A stretch of DNA of 16,576 nt, from contig CAJNDS010002119.1 in NCBI GenBank assembly GCA_905221605.1, positions 645,001 to 661,576 of the forward strand, in the 5' to 3' direction. A program made the position numbers and the translations under genes. Origin of the DNA: Symbiodinium natans. Lineage: Eukaryota > Sar > Dinophyceae > Suessiales > Symbiodiniaceae. The notes under the pieces are model-generated. The model did no database searches and was not told the origin of the DNA. It was given only the letters and a program-made list of their open reading frames with translations. Of the stretch, positions 7,672-14,369 are shown in pieces (the first letter of the stretch is position 1; every line of letters begins with the position of its first letter).

Positions 7672-8977
7672 ATGGCAGAGAACATGCGTGGCAGACCGTC
7701 ACACTACGACATCGGTCAAGAAGGTGAAGCAGGAATGGTGCGTAGAAGGAGCAGAGGCTCGTTGGAACCACCATAGGAGCGACCACCAAGGGACAGGAAT
7801 GCAACTGCAGCAGTAGCAGCAGCAGCGTTAATAGCGCAGGCAAAGGCTTTCAGTCCCATTAGCAATGTGTCAGCAACAGCAGGAATGCCAGGAGGATCTC
7901 TTCAGAGTTCCCCTGTTATGGGGTCGCCGCCCCCACAGCCGATGCCACAGCTTGAAACAACGTTGCTCACGCAGACAGTGCAACAACAGCAGCAACAGAT
8001 AGCACAAATGATGTCATTGGTGCAGACGTTCCAGTCACAGTAGCCCCTGCAGCACCAGCGAGAACTGGAAGGGACACTGGAGGTGACAGCTCAGGTCTTT
8101 CGTTGGACACCAGTGACACAGGAGCAATGGATGTTGACACAGAGGTAGCAATTCGCAACCCCAAGGCCGAGAACTATATCCCCAAGATCCCCAGCGCAGC
8201 AAAGATGGGAAAGGGCCGGAGATCCGAGATAGAGGCTTGGATCGACTTCCTTGAGCTCTTCCTGTCATGGGTGTCATTGTTTGACGACAGGATACCAGGA
8301 GAGATTCACAAGGCCATGGCGAGTGCTACGACTGTTGATAACAGAGCTCTGAATCGAAACGAGGCTATCCGAAGTAGCTGGGTTTACTTGTACATCAAGC
8401 AGGCATTCGCAGGATATGCACGTGGACTTGACATTTTGAAGCAGGTTGAGAAGGAACAACTAGGCGTCTCTGCAGGATATGAGGCGATGCGACGTCTTCA
8501 TCTCGAACTTTCAGTGGGATCGAGGATAGAAGCATCCACACTTCGAGAAGAAGTCATGCAGCGCAGGCCCTCAGTCAGCAAAGACCGACCTTTGGATATG
8601 TTCCGAGCGTTGCAGGTTGAGTTTGCTCGATACTCAAGACTTACAGCATCGTTCAGCGACCTTGCGTTGTCAGAAGCAGACAAGTGCATGATTGTCCTGA
8701 AGAACCTAAGTTTCGAAGTCAAGCGTTACATCTTGTTGCAAGCAAAGATTGACAATCTCGGAGAGCTTGAGACTGCTTTGCGTTTCTACGACTCGAACCT
8801 GAAGGTCCCAGCAAGGGCAAGGACAAGGGCGAGGCCAGGGTTGCTGGCGGAACCTTGTTGCTTGAGCCACAGCTAGCAGCGGTAGTGCTAGAGCACGACA
8901 GGCCAGTTGTTGTTGAGCATTTTTCGTTGGGTGAAGACAGCGATACAGACAGCGAGCAAGGAGCCGAAGAAGCATAG
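7672..8977 (+). pseudogene. gag: Copia-like retrotransposon gag, decayed
   Basis: Gag coats the element's RNA in a virus-like particle. The ATG at 7672 gives MAENMRGRPSHYDIGQEG, an Arg/Gly N-terminus, then a TAG at 7774 interrupts. The frame continues through an Ala-rich part and a Gln run (about 7978-7998) to SLVQTFQSQ and TAG 8041. One missing base near 8040 then moves the coding frame: APAARTG..., AMDVDTEVAIRNPKAENYIP, KMGKGRRSEIEAWIDFLELF, SWVSLFDDRIP and LKNLSFEVKRYILLQAKI, a helical gag core. Near 8804 the frame moves again (GPSKGKDKGEARVAGGT) to an acidic tail and TAG 8975. No CCHC zinc knuckle and no pol follow, so the copy is truncated as well as broken. The family match is from memory of dinoflagellate copia-like proteins. 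Confidence 0.75.
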
Positions 8978-9166
8978 TTGTTTGAGCATGTTTTCCATGG
9001 TATGAGAGATTTTCATGGTGACGCGAGTTTTGCAGACAGCATGGAGCAACATGACAACCTGGCAGAGACACTAGAACACAGTACACAGCATGTTGGCGTT
9101 GATCAGGGCGACAACATGGCAGAGGCACTAGTCACTAGACCACAGTACGCAGCATGTTGGCGTTGA
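8978..9166 (+). pseudogene. Tail of the gag frame after the TAG at 8975
   Basis: The third gag frame stays open beyond the TAG: LFEHVFHGMRDFHGDASF, then 19-residue repeats (DNLAETLEHSTQHVGVDQG; DNMAEAL...). A 7-base duplication (CACTAGT/CACTAG) in the second repeat throws the frame and ends it at 9164. This is probably the former linker between gag and protease, expanded by tandem duplication. It is unlikely to be translated now. Confidence 0.45.
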
Positions 9167-9226
9167 GCAGCGTGACATCATGGCAGAGGCACTAGGCCAC
9201 AGTATGCAGCACGTCGGCGTGGCATG
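9053..9226 (+). repeat. Three-copy 57-base tandem repeat in gag tail
   Basis: Units are 9053-9109 (57 bases), 9110-9173 (64 bases, with a 7-base duplication) and 9174-about 9226 (partial). The shared core is GACAACATGGCAGAGGCACTAG...CACAGTAC.CAGCATGTTGGCGTTGA. The unit length is a multiple of three, so it first arose inside a reading frame. Confidence 0.9.
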
Positions 9227-9924
9227 GAAAGAGGGTGGTAGTCCCTTAGCGGTAGGATCGCGTGTGTAAGGACGCTTGGCCCCATGTTCGAGTACTGAGT
9301 GAGGTGCATTTGGAGGGTCGTGACTGTGTGACTGCGACTGGAGCGAGTTTAGGTTCCACTCGTAGGCTCGTGATCTGTGTTCCTTTTGTACAAAGGGATG
9401 GTAGGGGCTGGGTTGGGTTTGACCTCTTGTGAAAGGGTTGGGGTGAGGGGGGCTCGCCTCGGCTTAACCTCACTTTCCTGCTGCGTGATGGAGGCCCTCC
9501 ACCCCTCTAGAGTCTTAGCAAAACGGACCAAGGTGGCGAGCCTGCCCGCGAACGGCGGAGTCGTTGTGTTCCCGAGTTGAAAAACATGGTTTTGTTATTC
9601 CGGGAAACCTAGGACTCCACGGCACTCTATTGGTAAATTGCAATTTGCGAGAACTCCGCCGACTCCGCCTTCTCTGTATTGTTTTTTTTCTCTTTCTTCT
9701 TCTTCTTCTTCTTCTTCTTTCAAGCCGATCCTTGCGCACTCCAGAGTGGCATACCTGTAGGGCCAGTCTCTTGGGTTTTTCTGAGCGGGCGGTAGTGTGG
9801 GCCACACTTGCTTCGCGCATCACCAACACTTGCTAGCCGGCCTGGCCAACGGCGCAGCCAAGTTGACCGCAGATCTGTGGCCGTCAGAGGGGGTTGCTTG
9901 TCTTGTTGCCCATGCTCGTAGTTT
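9227..9924. other. No recognisable gene; TTC microsatellite at 9694-9720
   Basis: I see no coding frame of good composition. A pyrimidine tract with about nine (TTC) units ends at 9720. ORFs of 60-104 residues on both strands here are driven by the microsatellite (runs of Leu on + or Arg/Glu on -). Confidence 0.55.
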
Positions 9925-10083
9925 GCTGATGGATGGAATTGCTCATGCTATTTGCTCATAAGCAAGTTGGACCTTTTCAGTGTCTCGGCTCTGCCTTAAC
10001 AGGAATCTCAGACTTCCTCTCGTGTTCGAGCACGGAGAGTGAGAGAATGGTGCCGGTAGTTTTCTGTTTGGTCTTGGTCTCGC
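9925..10083 (+). repeat. Dispersed direct repeat, 5' segment, copy 1
   Basis: Matches 11515-11699. Shared landmarks: GCTGA.GGATGGAATTGCTCA, TCAGACTTCCTC..CGTGTTCGAG, GAGAGTGAGAGAATGGTGCC and TTTGGTCTTGGTCTCGC. The last 75 bases (from 10008) match at about 90%. Confidence 0.85.
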
Positions 10084-10338
10084 AACGGGTACTGCAGGGA
10101 ATGACCGTATGAATGACCTGGGCGAGGGGGACAACCTGACTAAGCATGGAACGTGATTTTGCTTCTGGCAGACCGACCGCGCTTTGCGAACCGCACTCTG
10201 CGCTCCCTCCAACACAGCGCACAACGGGTCCACTTCGACCTCTTCATGCTCTAAGAGAGGGAAGTTTCACCGTTTTGCTTTTCTCGTGTGTGTTGCGTGT
10301 TGTTCTGTGCTGTTTGGTTGCTTGCGGTAGTCATGGCC

Positions 10339-10389
10339 GTTTCACCTCGTCGCAATAGACCGGCCCACTGTGCTGCTGATGTGGTAAAG
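10339..10389 (+). repeat. CAADVVK repeat, copy 1
   Basis: Starts GTTTCACC and ends CTGCTGATGTGGTAAAG. Its frame from the ATG at 10333 reads MAVSPRRNRPAHCAADVVKG and stops at TAA soon after 10400. Related copies lie at 10524, 11339 and 11795. Confidence 0.7.
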
Positions 10390-10412
10390 GGGCGTCCGCG
10401 TTAAGACAAAAG

Positions 10413-10579
10413 TTTGGTCTTGGTCTCGCGTTGCTGGTCTTGTGTTTGGTTGTCTTGCAGTAAGGGCTTCTGCGCTAGCGGTTGCTTCTTTGTAGACACG
10501 ACTTCCATTCCGCTTGCTAGTACGTTTCACCTAACACAAGCGATCGCTTTACTGCGCCGCTGATGTGGTAAAGAAGCTC
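10413..10579 (+). repeat. Dispersed direct repeat, 3' segment, copy 1 (includes CAADVVK copy 2)
   Basis: Matches 11683-11862: TTTGGTCTTGGTCTCGCGTT..., TAAGGGCTTCTGCGCT, TTGCTTCTTTGTAGACACG, ACTTCC, then GTTTCACC...CTGATGTGGTAAAGAAGCTC. It carries a six-base insertion near 10476-10481 relative to the other copy. Confidence 0.85.
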
Positions 10580-11338
10580 ATTGCAAAAGAAAAGACCGAG
10601 AAACTTTCCAGGAGACGGTCGAAGCCCTGCTCCTGGGGCTTGAGGAATACCATGCCACCTGCCGGCTTCCGGCGCGCGTCGAAGGATCTCCCCCCGTTGC
10701 CAACAACTGGGACAATACAAGGCAGTGGCAATGATGGGGATGCCACGGAAGTCGTAGGAGACTGGAGGAACACCTTGCTTTCCTAGCCCGTTTATCAACA
10801 TACCACTACGGCGGGTTGCATGTGCTTGGGCCCGGGGGCATTGCTTTCGGATCTGCTCACGCGCTTGGGTTCGTCTTGCCTTGCCTCTGGCAGAGAAAGA
10901 AACTTTTTCTCTTTCGAACCGTGCAATAAGGAGGATGGGTTCAATGGGGACGCTTTTTACGTTCTGTTCGACTGGTTGCGGAATGGATTTGCAGTTGAAC
11001 TGGCGGATAATATGGTGTGGCTGTGGCTGCACCCTTTCTGTTTGGCTGGATGGTCTGCGTCGCTTTTTTGTTCCCACTATTCGGCCAGCCCGTGTCAAAG
11101 CGGAACGACAATTGCCATACCGGATCACGCTTGCTGGTCCCGCACTTTCGGCAGCTTGACTTCGCTGAAATCCTTTGCAGTGCCGCCTCTCATCAGACAC
11201 TTCGCAACAGCTGGTACAACTATCTGCTCCTCTTCGCGTGCTGAGAGAGCCGTTTCACCATTGTAGCTTTGTCGATTCTTCTGGCTTGTTTGGTTTCTTT
11301 GGTTCGTTTGTCTTTTGGATGATGCGTCTGACATTTAG
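10580..11338. other. Stretch between repeat copies; only weak ORFs
   Basis: A 227-residue minus-strand ORF (10517-11200) and a 148-residue plus-strand ORF (10820-11266) overlap. Neither has a recognisable motif or consistent codon choice, so I do not call a gene. A GTTTCACC-type start recurs at about 11248, suggesting a further degraded repeat copy. Confidence 0.4.
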
Positions 11339-11403
11339 GTTTCACCTCCTACAAGCAATAGGCTTGACTCGCTTACTGCGCCGCTGATGTGGTAAAGAAG
11401 CTC
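11339..11403 (+). repeat. CAADVVK repeat, copy 3
   Basis: GTTTCACC, then CAAGCAATAGGCTTGA, then TACTGCGCCGCTGATGTGGTAAAGAAGCTCG. The frame AYCAADVVKKLVAKKK is readable, but the upstream part of that frame has stops. Confidence 0.75.
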
Positions 11404-11514
11404 GTTGCCAAAAAAAAGTTTACTTGCGTGCAGCGTGATTCGCGCTCTTTCTCCGTAGATGAGAGCTCTGCGGCTGATGGGCGGACGTGCTTACATCGTA
11501 CAGAAGCCTTTTTA

Positions 11515-11862
11515 GCTGACGGATGGAATTGCTCACGCAATCTGCTTCATATGCAATTTGGACCATATCAGTGCTTCGATCTAAGCTTTGATGACCATTG
11601 GGAGATCTCTGTAACAGGGTTCTCAGACTTCCTCCTCGTGTTCGAGTACTGAGAGTGAGAGAATGGTGCCGGTAGTTTCTTGTTTGGTCTTGGTCTCGCG
11701 TTGCTGGTCTTGTGTTTGGTTGTCTTGCAATAAGGGCTTCTGCGCTTGCTTCTTTGTAGACACGACTTCCTGAACGCTTGCAAGCTTGCACAGCGTCTCA
11801 CCTGTTTCGAGCAACAGGCTTGAGAGACTCGCTCACTGTGCTGCTGATGCGGTAAAGGAGCT
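11515..11862 (+). repeat. Dispersed direct repeat, longest copy (includes CAADVVK copy 4)
   Basis: This copy joins the segments seen separately at 9925-10083 and 10413-10579 and so shows the parental order. It ends with GTCTCACC...GAGACTCGCTCACTGTGCTGCTGATGCGGTAAAG. It could be a SINE- or LINE-like dispersed repeat; no pol III boxes or poly-A tail are clear. Confidence 0.85.
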
Positions 11863-12265
11863 AGCGTTCAAAAAAAGAAAACCCTGCCAGCGCCGCCCGG
11901 TAGGTTGTGTACAAGTAGTACCTCCTCTCACCAGTGTGTTTTGTCGGATTCCAGTTCGTGTTGTCCCGCTTTGGTTCGGTCGTTTTGTGTGCATCCATCA
12001 CATGCTTTGGCCAGGTTTCATCAGGCGGGCACAGGACTCTAGAGGCTGGTGTAGGCAAGCGGTTGAAAGGCTTAGAGCCTTGGTTTGGTGGCCTTGTTAA
12101 TGCTCATGATGATCTTGAGTCAACCCTGTCAGAAGGGGGTTCCGAACAACCCGATGCTGAGGATGAGCCTAACATAACGTCTTGCCTATCTTACAAGACG
12201 ATGACATCCTTCAGGTGAGGCCAGATGGGTTGTGTGGATTGAGCCGAGAGGTGGAGGCCGTTTGA
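11795..12265 (+). pseudogene. Broken coding fragment downstream of the repeat
   Basis: From 11795 a frame reads VSPVSSNRLERLAHCAADAV and continues in basic sequence. From about 12010 another frame is protein-like and acidic (GLVNAHDDLESTLSEGGSE, then PDAEDEPN) to TGA 12216. From about 12180 the next frame is the better one (LPILQDDDILQVRPDGLCG) to TGA 12263. The change lies in CCTAACATAACGTCTTGCC. CTTCAG/GTGAGG at 12210-12216 also resembles a splice donor, so an exon end is an alternative. Unknown family. Confidence 0.35.
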
Positions 12266-12812
12266 TTTGAGGGAGGTGCACGTAGTGCATGTACAAAGCA
12301 GCGCCAAGTCGGCGATTGCTAGCCGCTGCTAGCCTTGGACCGTGGTGCGTCGTGTTAATTTGGAGTCAAACTGTGATCAACTGGGTGCACACTTGTTTTG
12401 TTCGGTGGGCATTTTGTAGGAGTGATTACGGTCTTTGCTTGTGTACCGCCGAAGCTGTGGTCACGAACAAGAAAATCTTCATTTTCCCAATGAGAGCTCG
12501 TGGCAGAAGTCATGGAACATGTTCAGGGAGTTTAGGGTTTAGGACAATGCAGCATGAGCCAAGCATGAGCCATGTTGCGGCTTGGAGCTTGCATGTGCAT
12601 CCAGACCGTCAGTGCAGATGGCAGCGGCAGCAGCGGTTTCTCTCGTAAACCAGGTTTGTCCGCCTTCGTGGACTATGATTGAGCCTGGGGGGCATGTCAG
12701 AGAGTCTGAGACCAATACCACCTAAAATCTGTCGTCCCGACATGCATCGATCGCGAACAATTATGCAAAACATTCCTTTCGCGGAGCTTTAGCGCGCCCA
12801 AGCGAGCGCACC
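12266..12812. other. No supported gene
   Basis: A 119-residue ORF at 12289-12648 starts with ATG, but its composition (many Trp and Cys with no pattern) looks random. GAGTTTAGGGTTTAGG at 12527-12542 is a two-unit telomere-like piece in the opposite orientation to the array at 12813. Confidence 0.5.
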
Positions 12813-12899
12813 ACCCTAAGCCCTAAACCCTAAACCCTAAAACCTAAACCTTATAAACCCTAAGCCCTATAAGCCCTAAACCCTAAACCCTAAACATTA
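12813..12899. repeat. Interstitial telomere-type repeat, (CCCTAAA)n
   Basis: About eleven degenerate units of CCCTAAA/CCCTAAG with variants such as CCTTATAAA. TTTAGGG is the plant-type telomere repeat and is also reported for dinoflagellates. The degeneracy shows it is internal and old, not a functional end. Weaker relatives occur near 13172-13216. Confidence 0.9.
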
Positions 12900-13385
12900 A
12901 CCTGGCAACTCCTGTGATGTCAGCTAAGATATCGAAAGCGCGTTAACATTCTGCGCTAAACTCCCTGAAACTTGATGTCGACGCTGTACTGGCATTGTGG
13001 CTAGAAACGGTACTAACACTGGCTACATTTGTTGCATTTGACGTGCAACGCACAAGGTCAGAAGTGCCCGGTACTCGGGCCCTAGCTAACTACAACCAAG
13101 ACCGCAAACAAGACCCGCAATGGAGAAACTCGCATGGTAGGTCTTTCATGAAAGCCTGCCAAAGACCCCCACCCTTTAAACCCTGAACGTAACCTTAACG
13201 GCCCTTAGCCCTTAAATCGACCCAGGTGCCCTAGCAGGAACAAAGCCGGGAGCCGTCGTGGACTGGAACAGCGTCTTTCAAGGCGTTCGGGCAAGCTTAG
13301 CTGCACCCAACCCGGTGAACTCCAACTTTTCCTTCCCGGAAGAGCTGGGGCCGCTCGCTTGATTTAGATGGGTTCCGGTTCTCAA
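12900..13385. other. No supported gene
   Basis: Only short ORFs (for example 12995-13186) without protein-like character. Scattered CCCTTTAAACCCTGAA and CCCTTAGCCCTTAAA pieces are degraded telomere-like units. Confidence 0.5.
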
Positions 13386-13548
13386 GGTTTTTGGGTTCCC
13401 TAAAATCGTTGTTTGAGTATTTTGAAGGTTTTTGGGTTCCCTAAAATCGTTGTTTGAGTATTTTGAAGGTTTTTGGGTTCCCTAAAATCGTTGTTTGAGT
13501 ATTTTGAAGGTTTTTGGGTTCCCAAAAATCGTTGTTTGAGTATTTTGA
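13386..13548 (+). repeat. 41-base tandem repeat, four copies
   Basis: Units start at 13386, 13427, 13468 and 13509. The first three are identical; the fourth has CCCAAAAATCG for CCCTAAAATCG. The unit includes GGTTTTTGGGTTCCCTAAAA and TCGTTGTTTGAGTATTTTGA. Near-identity implies recent expansion, or repair by gene conversion. Confidence 0.95.
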
Positions 13549-13598
13549 TCTCGGTCTCCCTGGTAGGCTATTAAGTGTTGCCTCCCTAAGCCAGGTTC

Positions 13599-13721
13599 CT
13601 AGTGCTGGAGCAAGTGCCTGGATCTCAGTCCGTAGCTGCTTTGGCCGAATGCCCACTGGGAGTTCTGTATCTGCTCATCCTGCACTTCTACTCCGTGGGA
13701 CGCGGCGACATAGATGATCAT
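13599..13721 (-). CDS. Small minus-strand coding-like ORF
   Basis: The ATG is at 13721 (complement) and the frame reads MIIYVAASHGVEVQDEQIQ, then WAFGQSSYGLR, to a stop at 13599, 40 residues. The codons look genuine. Past about 13620 the neighbouring frame is better (EIQALAPALGTWLREATLNSL) and runs toward the 41-base tandem repeat, so a frame change or splice is likely. This is the only convincing minus-strand coding signal in the window. Function unknown; it may be the first exon of a gene truncated by the repeats. Confidence 0.35.
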   Translation of the reverse strand: MIIYVAASHGVEVQDEQIQNSQWAFGQSSYGLRSRHLLQH

Positions 13722-13743
13722 GTCAGAGAGGCTGGGTGTTCAT

Positions 13744-13805
13744 GGGTTTAGTTGGTTGAGTTGGTTTAGTAGGTTTAGTCGGTATAGTTGGTTTAGTTGG
13801 TTTAG
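13744..13805 (+). repeat. 9-base GGTTTAGTT minisatellite
   Basis: About seven degenerate units of GGTTTAGTT (variants GGTTGAGTT, GGTTTAGTA, GGTATAGTT). It resembles a diverged telomere-type repeat, but the phase is nine bases, not seven. Confidence 0.85.
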
Positions 13806-13890
13806 CTGATGTGCTTTAGGGGAGGCAGAATGCAGCTTGGTCTTGGGCTCCGAAACCTTAAACGCCTAAGCTGAGGCGAGCCAGATTCAG

Positions 13891-14283
13891 AGCCTCCTGA
13901 CAACATACCCAACTTACGTGTTGGCCCTTACTCGGTGGCCCGTCTTTCCCGCTTTGGCACACTTCTCCCAGTTCTATCACACCAATGACGAGGCTGCTCT
14001 TTGCGACGGAGTCGCTGGTGTGACGAATTGGGGCCCCTGCAGGCTGCTTGGTATGGAGTGGATTGAACAGTACTACATGGAAGACAACCCAGATCGAAAC
14101 AGTACCTTGGATGCCCTGCTTGTGGACTCCTTGGATTGCAGCGACGACATTATGCAATCCGCACAGACTTTGAGTAGGGCTCGGGACGAGTGTCCTTTAG
14201 GTCACCTCTTTTATACAGCTACTGGCTTGATCATGGCGGCAGGGGCCGGAAGATTCACTGACGACTTGCCACCTTATGGCAAG
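13891..14283 (+). CDS. Glycosyltransferase gene, probable upstream exon
   Basis: The frame is open from 13870 and convincing from about 13891 (after GATTCAG, a possible acceptor). It reads ALTRWPVFPALAHFSQFYHT, MEWIEQYYMEDNPDRN, LDALLVDSLDCSDD and GRFTDDLPPYGK. The first in-frame ATG is 14053, but the sequence before it already looks coding, so translation probably starts in an exon outside this one. The exon would end at AAG/GTTGTA (14283/14284). Without splicing the frame runs on to 14433. I do not recognise the domain. Its place just before the transferase domain, on the same strand and with matching phase, suggests an N-terminal extension. Confidence 0.55.
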
Positions 14284-14369
14284 GTTGTAGACCAAGCAAT
14301 TCGGGTTCCTTGGTGTGAAGTCATGTCCTCTTTGACCTTTTTTTTGTGCCTGGTCGAGAAGTTCACCAG
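14284..14369 (+). other. Predicted intron in the glycosyltransferase gene
   Basis: Begins GTTGTAG and ends GTTCACCAG, with an eight-T pyrimidine run at 14338-14345. Its length, 86 bases, is not a multiple of three, and its removal joins the two coding frames exactly at codon boundaries (phase 0). An alternative acceptor, AATCCAG at about 14412, is also in phase. Confidence 0.5.

Noticed and set aside
7280-7843. 187-residue minus-strand ORF
   Set aside because: Antisense to the retroelement leader and gag start; Leu/Ser/His-rich without motifs.
8863-8884. Minus-strand spliced-leader-like CTTGAGCCA
   Set aside because: A nine-base chance match inside the gag coding sequence; the rest does not align well.
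9515-9836. Arg/Glu-rich and Leu-rich ORFs
   Set aside because: Translations of the TTC microsatellite.
10517-11200. 227-residue minus-strand ORF
   Set aside because: Longest minus ORF, but it overlaps the repeat family, has no motif and its composition looks random.
12289-12648. 119-residue ATG-started ORF
   Set aside because: Random-looking composition with no homology I recognise and no consistent codon choice.
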